A stretch of DNA of 64,000 nucleotides from Bryum argenteum (Eukaryota > Streptophyta > Bryopsida > Bryales > Bryaceae). Location of the stretch: positions 12,163,601 through 12,227,600 of the forward strand of contig CM073322.1 of assembly GCA_037043015.1 (NCBI GenBank). The letters run 5' to 3'. Below, in pieces: positions 27,663 to 41,675 of this stretch (position 1 is its first letter; each line of letters begins with the position of its first letter). The notes beneath the pieces are model-generated. The model saw only the letters and a program-made list of their open reading frames with translations. It searched no databases and was not told the origin of the DNA. Made by a program: the position numbers and the translations under genes.

Positions 27663-28871
27663 CTAATTAGTGTGGGTTGGCAGGGTATAGACAGCTACAT
27701 CGGGAAACATAACAGATCCAATGTAAAGCTTCCCATCATGTTCTTCGACTTCGCTGACAGCTTTGACCACTATTCCATCCTGATCTTCCAGAGTTTCCAG
27801 CAATTTACCATCCGGGCTGTATTTTTGGATGAGGCCATGTGGTTTAGGGGCGTAATCAATGTACCGAATTAATGCAGAAAACCAAGTTCGAGGGATGGGG
27901 AGCTTTGCAAGAGCAAAACGAGCCCATGGCTCTTTCGCACTCATCATCTCCACCCATGTCCGCCTCCCATTCAATGCGACCCAAAAATCGCCCTCCTCGT
28001 TCCGTCGTACGTTGTCCGGGATGCCCGGGAGGTCCATCCATACCTCCCATGTATGTGCTTTTGGTCCTTTCAGATGATACTTTATCAACCGTGCCATGTT
28101 GGTTTCCGCGACGATGGCAAATGTACCATCTTTACTAATGGCGACACCGTTGGGAAACCGCAAGCCTTTTGCGAGCACCGTCAGCTCTTTATTAGTCGGG
28201 TTGTATTTTAAGAACCTGCCCGTGTTTTCGAGCTCAAGGCGGGATAAGAAGAATTGTCGCCGGTGGTATTTCGTGCTGCTATCAGTTAAGTATATGTTTC
28301 CCTCGTCATCAAAGTCGAGGTCGTTGCAAAACTTGAATCCCGTGACCACGGGTTGCGCCACACCTCCTTGAGGGCCCACTTTTAATATGCCAAAGTACGC
28401 GTCAGCAATGTAAAGCTCTCCAGTTTGTTTATGAAAGCGGAGTCCGAGCGGTCGTCCGCATACATGCTCATACGCAAGTTGTGGATATGGCACTTGTTTG
28501 TAATCACATATTAATGGGCGTGTGTTCGTTGTGGTGGCAAAAGTGGTCCACCCTTTCTCGAGACCGTCGTAGCGGACCACGCGTCCGTCGCTGAGCCCTG
28601 AGTATGGGCCATTCCCTTGGACATCAAATGCCACACTCTCCGGCCCGAAGATTTGGCCGTGTCCAATTAATGTTGAGTTTTGGAGTTTATTGTCTCCGTC
28701 GCGAACCATGTTGGTGAATGGGTTGTTAGGAGGTAGACCCACATATTGTGCTTGGAAATTGGGAACACCGGTTAGGATGGAGAGGTGGTAGGGATCGCAT
28801 GCGATGTAGTATGTGGCTAGCATGGTGATTAGGAAGGTGCCTAGAGCAAGTAAGCTTCTTGTGAACCCCAT
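27663..28871 (-). CDS. Strictosidine-synthase-like six-bladed beta-propeller protein
   Basis: Member of the SSL/APMAP family, secretory or endomembrane proteins; most plant members are not alkaloid synthases and their substrates are unknown. One uninterrupted exon of 402 aa. Residues about 1-24 (LLALGTFLITMLATYYIA) form a signal peptide or anchor. Propeller motifs follow: GPESVAFDVQGNGPYSGLSD, GRVVRYDG, CGRPLGLRFHKQTGELYIAD, AYFGILKVGPQGG, FCNDLDFDDEGNIYLTDSS, LRFPNGVAISKDGTF, LPGIPDNVRRNEEGDFWVAL, and LYIGSVMFPDVAVY at the end. Length and order fit the family and the frame is intact. I could not confirm the strictosidine synthase catalytic glutamate, so no alkaloid role is claimed. A TATA box lies about 60 bp upstream. 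Confidence 0.93.
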   Translation of the reverse strand: MGFTRSLLALGTFLITMLATYYIACDPYHLSILTGVPNFQAQYVGLPPNNPFTNMVRDGDNKLQNSTLIGHGQIFGPESVAFDVQGNGPYSGLSDGRVVRYDGLEKGWTTFATTTNTRPLICDYKQVPYPQLAYEHVCGRPLGLRFHKQTGELYIADAYFGILKVGPQGGVAQPVVTGFKFCNDLDFDDEGNIYLTDSSTKYHRRQFFLSRLELENTGRFLKYNPTNKELTVLAKGLRFPNGVAISKDGTFAIVAETNMARLIKYHLKGPKAHTWEVWMDLPGIPDNVRRNEEGDFWVALNGRRTWVEMMSAKEPWARFALAKLPIPRTWFSALIRYIDYAPKPHGLIQKYSPDGKLLETLEDQDGIVVKAVSEVEEHDGKLYIGSVMFPDVAVYTLPTHTN

Positions 28872-28930
28872 TTTGAATGCCCAAAGAAGATGGGTCTCAA
28901 CATTATGATTGAGAAATGAGGTGATCCTCC

Positions 28931-28937
28931 TTATATA
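28931..28937 (-). promoter_or_regulatory. TATA box of the SSL gene
   Basis: Minus-strand TATATAA, about 60 bases before the ATG at 28871. It is followed upstream by a tandemly duplicated 50-bp segment. Confidence 0.7.
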
Positions 28938-28949
28938 CTAGGGGTTGAT

Positions 28950-29049
28950 CTTTTACTTTACAATTTATCACAACCTTTTGCTTTGCAAATAATATTTGCC
29001 TTTTACTTTACAATTTCTCACAATCTTTTGCTTTGCAAATAGTATTTGA
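28950..29049. repeat. Two tandem 50-bp units in the SSL promoter
   Basis: Units 28950-28999 and 29000-29049 share CTTTTACTTTACAATTT, TCACAA and CTTTTGCTTTGCAAATA. A third partial CTTTTACTTTA occurs near 29077. Confidence 0.85.
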
Positions 29050-29494
29050 CGTTGCATTGCACTCTTTTTCACCACCTTTTACTTTAAAGGTGGTTTGTGG
29101 TTACCGATATCTCTTACTTTGGAGGTGTACATTGAAGTGTCTTTTTGCTAATTAGTTCGTGTATAGTAAGTAAATTAGTAAAATTAGTAAACTTCCAAAA
29201 TCTATAGAATTTGTACTTTCTATTATTAGTATCGGTATGGGTTGGAGGATTGAGACCCAAGCATCCAACCATCCCTCAGTCGCTTGCAACCGTCAGATCA
29301 CACCTCCCTCCGTCGCCCGTCGGATCGTGGAGAGGGCAAGGGGAACGATCCCAAGCGAACAGGGAACACTGAAGGGGAACAACAAGAAGCTCCATTCCAC
29401 TTCCTGAACCCTCGAAAATTCTTCCACTTCCTTTTCCTCTCACCCCCAACGCAGCTGCTGCTGCTGCTGAAGAAATCACAGGAGCTTGGTAGCC

Positions 29495-32400
29495 ATGGCG
29501 GTGGCGTTCGGAGTGCCACAGGTCGCCGAAAACCAGGACGGATGGGGGCCAGATGCAAGCTCTGTGCCCTCGCAGCTCGAGCACGTGCCCTATGCGCCTT
29601 TCAGCAAGGGCGACCGCGTCGGCCGAGCATCGGACTGGACCGGTCAAGCTTTCAAGTACAATCAAGGTACATTAACCCTCTTTTAGCACTCGGACGATCT
29701 CGTTCTCTCATTCTCGACACCGATCAAGTAGCTTGAGCACAATAGTAGACCGCGCCCGGAGTCTCTAAGGTCTGTTCGGACAGAGAGGTGCCATCAATGA
29801 ATGTTCCCCTGGATTCGTCGCTACACTCTTTCTATCACCGCACAAACACAATTGAAACGTCTTCGGGAGTAAAACCCTAATTTTTACGATTGATACATTT
29901 TTAGGGCAAAACTTAGCATCCTTCTTTGCGTGTGGTTTACGAAAATTATGTTCAATTCGGCATGGTTTAGCAAAAGTAAGGGTCGTCTGTGTGCTGGTGC
30001 AAGGAGGATGTATCTAGAGCGTGTCCGATTTTCATTGTATTAAGTTCCAATTTCGGCGGTAGTTTGGTATGTTTGTAAAGTAGCAATAAGCGGAGTGCTC
30101 ACTGATTATTTGTCCTTCAGGTCGTTTCGACCGCAATAATCCCGCAGGAGCTTCTGTTTTTAATTTCTTCCACAACGAGGATGAGGTACGAGTTGCTCAT
30201 TTTGTCATTTTGTAATATCTGAAAGGAATGATAGTCTTCGAGTGATACTTAGATGATGTGTTTCTGATGACTTTTCAGGACTCATTTCACTTGGTTGATA
30301 CAAGGCCTCCTCCTCGACCTAAGTACGGCGGACGCAGATTTCAGCAGGTAATTTCACGCTATTTCCATTTGAACGAGTATACATGTGAATGTGGTGCATT
30401 ATATCTACTACGAACTCATGGCAGAGATAACTCTATCATTCCTCAGAACTTGAAACGCTGCCCATTGCTCCCAAGGAACTGACTGTTCTTGGCATTTACA
30501 GCGATTTCAACGAAGAGACAGGGACGAAGGCAGGCGTGATGGAGGTCGTGACAGTGGTGCAGGTGCTGACAGAGAAAGACAGCGCAGGGAAAGATTGCAG
30601 CAGCAAAAGAGAGGACAGTGGAATGCTTACTGGCAGGACAAGAACGCTCCTCGTATTATCTACAACAGCTCGGTACGTGGCTTGATATCATCTTCTGTCC
30701 TCATCTTTTGATTTGGACAATATCTAACTAGTTATTGTGCTTGTCAACTAATTGACACTACCTTGTCTGGAACCATTGCTATATTATTTTAAGCTGATGC
30801 GAAATGTGGTTTCGGTCCAGGTGGATATTCGACCTGAGTGGGCCGTTCTAGAACAGATCCCGCTTACGTCTCTCTCTAAGCTGAGCTATGAAGTGGGAGA
30901 GCCCGAGGATGTGTAAGTTTTACAGTCCTTGTGCACAATATGTACCAACATATATCATTCCCGTTTGTGTATTCTGTACAAAGTGATGAGCATGCTCACC
31001 TGTTGTCTTGGACTTGCAGCACAACCTGCGGAACATTGGAGTACTATAACAAGACTTATGATCGCGTGACGCCAAAGGTAATCTTCCAGTTCCCGAGCGT
31101 AATCAACTTGAAGCTTCATTCAGTTTGTCGGTACTTAATCCTGTGCTTGGAGTTTGAACGATTGTATCTTAAGAACTTTTCTGATTGATATTATTCTTGC
31201 AGACAGAGAAGCCGTTGGAGAGGTTCGAAAATAGACAGTTCTACAAGGTCACGACTACTGATGATCCCGTCATCAGGTGAGTGCACATTCTGTATCGGAT
31301 TTTGGGACCCTGTTATGTTCGGGTTCATGTCTCCTGCTTGGACTCCTACGGTGTTGTAACAAATCTATGTTCTGGGATATTGCAGGCGGCTGTTGTTGGA
31401 GGACGAAAACGTCGGCACTGTTTTTGCCACAGATGCTATTCTGGCCACGCTTATGTGCTCACCTCGCTCCGTGTACTCGTGGGATATTGTTATTCAGAAA
31501 GTTGGCAACAAACTTTTCTTGGACAAGCGTGATGCTTCGTTTGACCTTCTCACTGTAAGCTACTATTCAACCCAAAGCCAAAGCTTGGCACACTTCATAG
31601 TATGGCCGTGAAAGATTCGAATTCAGATGTTATGCAAAACCTCACTCTTTGACGGTCCTCGTGTTATTTACGAATAGGTCTACGAGACTGCTCAAGAGCC
31701 TATTCCTGAAGAGAAGGATAGTATCAACTCTGTACACTCTTTGAGCCAGGAAGCTACGTTCATCAATCAGAACTTCTCGCAGCAAGTCTTGCAGAAGGTG
31801 CGCTTTTCAGTTAGACCCTTCTATCACTTCAAACTACGTTCTGACAATATGTTCTACTGCCTTACTATTCTCCTGATGGTAATTCTGCTTAGTTCCCTCT
31901 CAGCTGATTCCGAAGATCTTTTTTACAGGAAGGGAAGAAATTCCAATTTAAGGAGCCGAACCCTTTTGCATCAGAGAATGAAGAAGTGGCGTCCGTTGCC
32001 TACAGATATCGCAAGTGGAAATTGGATGCGGTAAGCTTTATCCTCTCAACATTGCTGCCTTGAACGAGGAGTGGACAAAGTACATTGGTTCTGTTATTGA
32101 CGAACCTCTGGTTTTTGTTCAGGATATCACCTTGGTGGCCAGGTGTGAACTTCACGGAGTGTCAGAAGTGAAGGGCTCAGAGGTCTTATTGACTATCAAT
32201 GCACTTAATGAGTTTGATTCTAGAATTACGGGTGTCGATTGGCGACAGAAGATCGAAAACCAGCGTGGAGCAGTAAGTGCTGAATCTGTTTGCAAATCAT
32301 CTCGTTATTGCGTGCTCATTTGTTCTTAGTGGTAGAATAACTAGTTGTGATAGATAACGTTTCTATTTGTACTTTGCTTGAGTGCATTTGCATTAGAATG

Positions 32401-33065
32401 AGCATTCCTTGATGATTTGGCATATGTTGTCAGGTCTTAGCTACAGAGCTCAAAAACAACGCCAACAAGCTTGCTAAGTGGACAGCCCAAGCTCTTTTGT
32501 CAGGAGCTGACCAGATGAAGCTAGGGTATGTTTCTAGGGTTCATCCCAAGGACAACTTTAATCACACGGTGCTTACTATCCAAGGCTACAAGCCCAAGGA
32601 ATTTGCTGGCCAGATTAATCTCAATGTGAACAACATGTGGGGTATCTTGAAGGTCAGTCTCAGCTTCATACTCCGCTATTTACGTTTCTTGATACTTGTA
32701 GATTCATTTTTGACACATGGACTTCCTGCAGACTATTGTGGACATCTGCACAAAACTGGACGAGGGCAAATACTTGTTGGTGAAGGATCCCAACAAACCT
32801 ACTGTTAGGTTGTACTCTGTTCCGGCTGACGCCTTCGAGAACGACTACGCCGAGGAGCCTCTACCTGAGGTAAGATCTCAATCTTAATCAGTCATTGAAC
32901 CTACTAGTTTGTACATTATGTTACGGATTTGTTTTGGACCGATTCGCTTTTATAGGGGTCTGTAATGTATGTGTTATGTTGCTGTAGGATGAGCAAGCAC
33001 CACCACCTCCTGAAATCGAGGTGAAGCCAGAGTTGGCTGAGGAGAAGGATACTGAAGACATTTAA
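29495..33065 (+). CDS. EIF3D: Translation initiation factor eIF3 subunit d
   Basis: Subunit of the eIF3 complex; in other eukaryotes it binds the 5' cap of selected mRNAs and sits at the 40S mRNA exit. Fourteen exons: 29495-29666, 30121-30185, 30279-30347, 30502-30672, 30821-30912, 31020-31077, 31203-31276, 31386-31554, 31678-31797, 31929-32030, 32123-32272, 32434-32652, 32732-32869, 32988-33065; 558 aa. The N-terminus [20 protein letters not shown] is the conserved start. An Arg-rich basic region follows ([17 protein letters not shown], about residues 100-145). Then come [53 protein letters not shown], and [20 protein letters not shown]. The tail is acidic and proline-containing. Intact and of normal length. 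Confidence 0.96.
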
Positions 33066-34723
33066 TGAGGTAGTAGTGAGTTTGGTCAAGAACAAAATGC
33101 TCCCGTCTCCATTGAGAGTGGCAGGAGTGTTTCCTTACATGTGCTACTTTCCTTACAAGGAGAGTTGTGAGAATCCTTCTCGGATTCATCCTTGTGGCGT
33201 TAATTGAGCATCCTTTTCTGTTGTCTCTTGTGAATAGACGTCCTCTTTTGCAAGGAGCTTGTATTCCATCTGTTGTAAGAGATTCAACTATGGTACTGAA
33301 AGCTTCTTGAGAGCTGGGTCTATCGCTTTCCCTGTGTATTTCTGAAGTTAAACAAGTTTCCTTCAATGCAAGTCATAAGCAGCAGACATCCCTACAGTGG
33401 TCGTTTGATCAACACTTGCTATGTCATCCCCTCACCTAGAAACGCCCGCACACACGAAATTACTTAAGGATAGGGAGGAGACATAACTTGCAAACAGGCT
33501 TCACACTTGCAAATTTGAGTACAAGAGACGAGGAGGAAAGAATGATATGGACAATTTTTGTTTTCTGGGGCAACAAAAGTGCACAATAATGAGGGGCCCT
33601 GGAATTATAGTTAGGCCTACCTCAATGAGGTGGGCCTAACTTTAAGTTGATCTATAAAATTTCCACAAATTCTTTATTATACTTAAAAATATGCGTTTTA
33701 AAAAAGCTCCACGTGGGAGTTTTTGTCTATCCCTCACTTTATACTATGCTCAAAAGTCATGGCTTCTCAAGTATGGGCCAAGGCTGAAGTGGTATTTGGC
33801 CAGAGGCTTCTTGTTTGTGATATAAAGTAGGCCTTAGTTAGAAAAACAATCACAATATACATGTAATTCAAAACAACCTTGTAATAGTCGAACATTCCAC
33901 ATGTTCTACTTTTCAAAGTTTTGGTCGATCATCCAAAATGTTAAAACATCAAGAGAAGAGACATTTAAGTCAAAAATACAATCCCAAATGGCAACTTGAA
34001 ATGTTAAACGGATTATTTCCTTAACTTTCTCTATCATCTTCAACGTAACACAAAATAAAGGAAACTATATCTATATCACAAGCGTATACAAACCCTTTGA
34101 ATGAAAATTCAAGAGTGGCAAGATGCTAACATAATTGCAAATACAAAATAGGACAATACTGGTGGTTGGTGCTTTTCGTGAGGCAATACCTACTGTAACC
34201 AATAACTACTATAACCATATTTGCAAATGCAAAACAGGACATTACTGGTGGTTGGTGCTTTTTGAGAGGCAATTAACCTATGTCCTTTCCACTTATTACT
34301 AGTCGTCATCACACATCCAAGACTTCAACAGAAAAGGTCACTTTATAAATGGTTCCGAGGAGACTTTGGCAAGTTGCATAACACACCTTGGACGTGTGGT
34401 GGAGTTCAAATGGGTTGATTTTCGACCATTATGATCTCACAATTGGCGAAAATGGGTTCGTAAAATCTGGTGAACATGTGAAAATACAAGTTGAGTCAAG
34501 AATTTCACAGTAAGAGCAGTTCCAAGCTATTTTATATAAAGAAAGACACCCCGAACATGAGGGGAAGAGGTAATTTCAGATAATTATCCAACCAAAGTGC
34601 TAAGAAAGGGTTGAAGAATACAAAGAGCAAAATGAACAACTGACGCTCCAAAGGTGTCAAAACTTAATGAGCTCTTAAAAGAGCTACACTCAAATCCCAG
34701 CTCCACTCAAATTCGACCTTCAG
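33066..34723. repeat. Convergent gap with an 86-bp tandem duplication
   Basis: Contains both 3' flanks. Near 34135-34280 a segment beginning TTGCAAAT and containing ACTGGTGGTTGGTGCTTTT occurs twice, 86 bases apart. A short hairpin (TTAGGCCTACCTCA/TGAGGTGGGCCTAA) lies at 33611-33640. No gene seen. Confidence 0.6.
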
Positions 34724-37143
<2,420 letters not shown>

Positions 37144-38274
37144 AGCTACAAGCGACTAGAATAACACCTGCAAAGCCAAACAGTGCGCCTCTCAGGGTTA
37201 AGGGCTTTACGATCACGAACTACCACGCTAATGCAGGAGATGATGACCAAAAAGCCCTAAATTTTTGAGTCAGAGCCATGCACATGGTGCAATTGAGCTA
37301 TTACTCCACCTCCAATATAAACGTCCAGGTGTATTGCACCTTATCTACGTGTGAGGAGCCCTATCTCGTTGATGCAACTATCGTAATTCCTCGAGAGATA
37401 GGATTTCGCAGTCCATCGAATGCGGGTAAACAGGTCGAGTTCAATCTAAAATCCCCGCTTAATTTCTCACTTTGCTTCAAAACTCCGTTCTATTCAAACA
37501 ACCAATCTCTCACACTCTTTATGCTTTTTTCCATAGTCATGCGCCATTTTTAGCAATTTGAAATTCTTCGATAGCGATAAAGCACCCCGAGTTCGACCTA
37601 CCCTTCCCGCTCAAATTTAAACTTAGCTTCAAATCTCCCGCTCAATCATCCACTCTCGCACACTCCTTATCGATGAATCTCCAATTTCCGAATGTAGAAT
37701 CTCCAACAAAAATCACTAATGAAGCTACAGAAAACCGGTTTCACTAAGAACTCCACATTTAATATAAGTAACTACATTATCCACATTTGCACAAATCTGC
37801 AAATGCACCGATGATAGACTGAACCTTGTAAATCTAAATTGCAATAGCTTTGCAGAGATTGAATTGAGTGGACAATGGCTGGTCTGAGGGCGATTCTTCA
37901 TGCATTGTGGAGCTGAAGACGTACCTCAGAGCCCGGAGTCGCAGTGTGCAATGCGGAGCAATAAGAACCGGGAGGTACCCAAGAAGGATAAATCGAAATT
38001 GAGAGGAGAATAAGCCACGAAGCTCGAGGATCGCGCATTCTTCGCGGCGTCGTGAGATTAGGGTTAGGTTCTGCACTCCTTAGCAAGATAATCAACCTGA
38101 TGTTCTTGTTCATGAAATTTTGCATCATGTAAGGTAGAGTGTCCTAAAAGCGCCACCTTAAGAGATCTGACCTATTTTTAGCACTAGTAAATTCAAAATA
38201 AAATTGTGACCACATTCGAAATAGGTTTTCGGGAGGATTGCAAAAATTTTACAACATGTAATTCGCATTTGTGA

Positions 38275-38366
38275 ATTTTATACAAAATTCCAAAGTGCTA
38301 AGTAAGATTTGACCCAAATAATTTTATACAAAATTCCAAAGTGCTAAGTAAGATTTGACCCAAATA
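38275..38366. repeat. 46-bp tandem duplication
   Basis: Two adjacent, essentially identical units containing ATTTTATACAAAATTCCAAA and GTGCTAAGTAAGATTTGACC. Confidence 0.95.
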
Positions 38367-38983
38367 CGTTATATACAAATGAGGTACATCTGTATTTTCA
38401 CAATCTACAATTGAGATACAGATCGCTTTTGGGTACAGAGCACTTTTAGGACTGCCTACCATAAGAGACTTTGATGACTTACTAATTTTCAAAGATAAGA
38501 AGAAGTTTTAACATTTTCAACATTTTTATGGTATTCTTACAAATAATAATAAAATAACTATAAATCTGAAAAAATAAATTGTATAAGCAAACCTATAACT
38601 AGTTACTTAGTCCATAAGGTAGAGGCACCTATTACCGACAACTTAAGGATTTTAGCACATGCTATTAAGGTATATATATATATATATATATATTTATTTT
38701 TTTTTATTTTTTATTTTTTTTATTTTTTTAAGAATTTTTCATGTGTGCAAACATAAGGTTCTTGTTGAATGCAAAAAGTTTTGTGATTTTATTTGCATTA
38801 TTCAAATAGTTATAACTATTTAAAGTGAAAAGTTGCTTGGAACCTAAAGCCGAATACATGCTCAAATATACAAATGAGGTACATGTGTTCTTTCAAAATC
38901 TAGTTATTGGTCGCGTGTCGGTTTTGGGTCTGTCTACCTCATACGCACAAGGTATATGCAAACTAGTGAGATTTAGATATTAG

Positions 38984-39091
38984 TAAGAATCTAAAGTGTT
39001 TGGTTATGGGTAAGAATCTAGAGTGTTCGGTTATTGGTATGAATTTAAAGTGTTTGGTTCTAGGTAGGAATCTAGAGTGCTCGTTTATAAG
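38984..39091. repeat. 27-bp minisatellite, four units
   Basis: Units of the form TAAGAATCTAGAGTGTTCGG plus TTATTGG, alternating AAAGTGTTTGG and GAGTGTTCGG versions, which suggests duplication of a two-unit block. Confidence 0.9.
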
Positions 39092-39777
39092 GAGTGCCAC
39101 TTATAGCTGTTTTTTCCTTAAGTGGATAGATCCTTAAGTTATTGGAATAAATCTTGGGGAGTTTGCACCCATCAAATAGCTCGGCAGAAGAAGGTAAAGA
39201 TATTACTACAAAGGATTAACTTTGGGGAGCATACAATATGGGCTTGGGGGAGTTTTCAAGAACTAACATGTGTACCTCTAATTTAATGCAAGAGCGTATT
39301 TGAAACAAAGGTGAATAAAATTTTTAGTCGAGAGTTTTTTATGTGCAACAAAATTGGTTCATTAGTGGCATTTCCACCTTAGAATGAAAATGAAGAAAAT
39401 TTAGAATTCCTTCTTGTATTTATATATCATGGTGTAGCAATTTGTAGGGGTTCATGATATTGAATTTTATTCATGTCATTTACAATAAGTTTACTACAAG
39501 ATTATATGATTGTAGCTAACCTTTATTTACATTTATAATGCTTCACAAAATAATTGTTTGTAAATAAAAGTGAACCAAGATGATTGAGTTTTAAGGAACC
39601 ATTTACAATCCAATTACATCCTCCTATTGTTAAAGAATGTATAGTTAGAAGAATTATTGAATATTTTCAATGTGAAGTGCGAAGAAAATCATTTTCTACA
39701 CGTATGGTTCCAAGAAAAAGTAAATAAGGAAAATTCGGAAAAATATGAAAATACTCTCCTACTCCTGCCCTACCACA

Positions 39778-40130
39778 GATAGATAGATAGAAACTCCGGT
39801 CCTTTCTAAGGGGCCGGCATGAATGAAGTGTCCATTCGTAATGCTAATATTCCGATGGCCACCGGACAAGGGGAAATTAGAACAATACTACTTCCCCCTC
39901 TCGAGGGTGGACACTATAACTACGCTATTTTCTAGCCTAGTTACTAGTGCCTTGAAGATACTTAACATAGTATCCCCCAAAGGTCTTTGAGGTACCCATA
40001 CAACAAGGTTCAAAGACCTCCCACAATAGTTGGATGGACTATAGTGGTAAGCACCACGTCGGCATGGGGAATAGAACCCACGACCTCCTCATTGGGGGCC
40101 TAAGCCCTATCCACCAAGCCAAGGCTTGTG
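39778..40130 (-). mobile_element. tRNA-derived SINE candidate, full length (353 bp)
   Basis: Read on the minus strand, the 5' end carries an A-box-like TGGCTTGGTGG and, about 45 bases on, a B-box-like GGTTCTATTCC, the internal RNA polymerase III promoter layout of tRNA-derived SINEs. The 3' end is a (CTAT)n tail after GGAGTTT. The element is bounded by 13-bp direct repeats with two mismatches: CTGCCCTACCACA (39765-39777) and CTGCCTTACCGCA (40131-40143). No coding frame. Two 3' fragments of the same family lie at 45857 and 55790. Confidence 0.8.
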
Positions 40131-40645
40131 CTGCCTTACCGCAATATATATGCGAGTTACACTCGGATGTCTATCTCCTCCTATTATAAATTCAAGATAT
40201 GTGGTTCATACGTGATAATCCATCTCCTCTATTTTAGTTTAGTCACTTAGGGCATTCCCAATAGAGTGGCTAAAAAGACAAGACTTGCTACATTTAGCTA
40301 CACAAATGTCACTTTCCTTCCAAAACAGACTGCTATACGACCTGACGGCTTGCCACAAGAACCTTTCGAGACCTGCTAGAGGTAGCGGCCCGTCATATGA
40401 CTATTAATCCAACTTCCACTCAAAGACCAAATTCTATCACATGCACTTAGGAAGGTTTTAGAAGGTTTTAAGTCGTGCACGGGTTCAAAAGAACCTTGTC
40501 CATTTCCTTTTACTTTTACTTTTACTTTTACTACCTCAACAAGAGAAACTAGCCATTGAAAAAAAAATATAATGAGTTTAAGGTATAAGATTTTACATGT
40601 GGATAAGTATTTAGAATGTAAGTCATGAGATTTAAATGCAGTCTC

Positions 40646-41675
40646 CTATGCTACACGGTTTTCCATCAAATTGAACTCTCCTCCAGACGGATCGAACATT
40701 TTTCCACCGACACCTTGTTCAATCAAGACTCCTCCAACCACATCCCATGGACCATCGAATCCAATCTTGTAGAACATGTTGAGCCTACCACATGCAACAC
40801 CTCACAGATTCATGGCACATGATCCACTCAATCGCGCTGACCGACACCTCGAAGAGCATACAGTTGATCATTTCGCTGGTGCAATCTATCGTCTTCTTGT
40901 TATGCTTGGTTCCCACCTCCGTTGCCAGAATTGCATTAGTCATCAACTTTTGGTCTCAAACATAGATACAATGTCCATTCAAGTAAGCGCCCCAGTCTTA
41001 AAGAGCAGTAAAGAGTTCGTTCATTATTGGATTTTACACAACGCCTTCCACAAAAAGTTTGTTGATGACGAGGGTAATAGGGAGTCTCCATATTCATTAT
41101 AATGGGGAAATTGCATGATTTTTAAAGAGCAGATGTCAAATAACACCTCATATGTCCAATTTGGACAAAAGTTGAGTAAGTTATGGCTACTAGAAAATAT
41201 CAATGATTGGTAGTTTTGTTCAGATTCCGTGAATTACTCACTCTGTGAGTACAGTTTAGCTCGACTCGAGCTAATTTGTCGAGGTTGGACATCTCCCAAA
41301 ATATCGAATATGGTGTTAGACACACACAAACGGGAATTTGTGAACAAAGTTGGTGGTGTAGTCGAAGGGATCTGCCACCAAATCCACAATTCCCTTGTGT
41401 TTGACGTGCTTTGAGCTATGGAAATTTTTCAAAATCACTTGTCCTGCTTTCTCGGCAGCGTCAATAGCAACAGCTAAACACGCCTCCAGTTCCTCACACC
41501 GTTGACCAAGGTTGTCTTATTAGACAAAATTCCTATTCATTTGTCAGATACAATTTAGATGAGGTGTACATCTAAAACATTTTTCAATGAATCAAATGTA
41601 CATCTCATCTAAATTTTGTCTGACAAATGAATAGGAATTTTGTCTGGTAAGACAACACTGCCGTTGACGACTCAT
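40646..41675 (-). pseudogene. Inositol monophosphatase / L-galactose-1-P phosphatase (VTC4-like) pseudogene
   Basis: The minus strand holds an unmistakable but broken IMPase. After ATG 41675 (MSRQR) a transposon interrupts, then CEELEACLAVAIDAAEKAG continues with SSKHVKHKGIVDLV. A block is missing before motif A, DPFDYTTNFVHKFPFVCV (family DPLDGTTNF). About 230 bases of unrelated sequence follow. Then come NKLFVEGVV, NPIMNELFTAL, LATEVGTKHNKKTID, RSARLSGSCAMNL and motif B, GFDGPWDVVGGVLIEQGVGG, ending MFDPSGGEFNLM. At least five in-frame stops and one frameshift break it, and the metal-binding segment between motifs is lost. The functional enzyme makes free inositol or galactose for ascorbate synthesis; this copy cannot. 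About 130 codons run without introns, so a processed copy is possible. Confidence 0.88.
41507..41660. mobile_element. hAT-type MITE, 154 bp, inside the IMPase pseudogene
   Basis: A near-perfect fold-back: both arms carry GTTGTCTTA, AGACAAAATTCCTATTC and ATTTGTCAGA. The ends read CAAGGTTGTC and (reverse) CAGTGTTGTC, the CA(A/G)G-type hAT terminus. The flanks are identical 8-bp repeats CCGTTGAC (41499-41506 and 41661-41668). Removing the element and one repeat restores the reading frame of the host pseudogene at that point. Confidence 0.9.

Larger units (their letters stand above)
37144..39764. other. AT-rich gene-poor region with small tandem repeats
   Basis: After the promoter side of the aminotransferase gene (about 37144-38100) the sequence becomes AT-rich. 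It holds a 46-bp tandem duplication (38275-38320 and 38321-38366), a (TA)n/T-rich tract at about 38670-38730, and four 27-bp units at 38984-39091. No gene recognised. Confidence 0.6.

Noticed and set aside
40776-41102. 108-codon plus-strand frame
   Set aside because: It lies antisense to the IMPase-like pseudogene, whose homology is clear on the minus strand.
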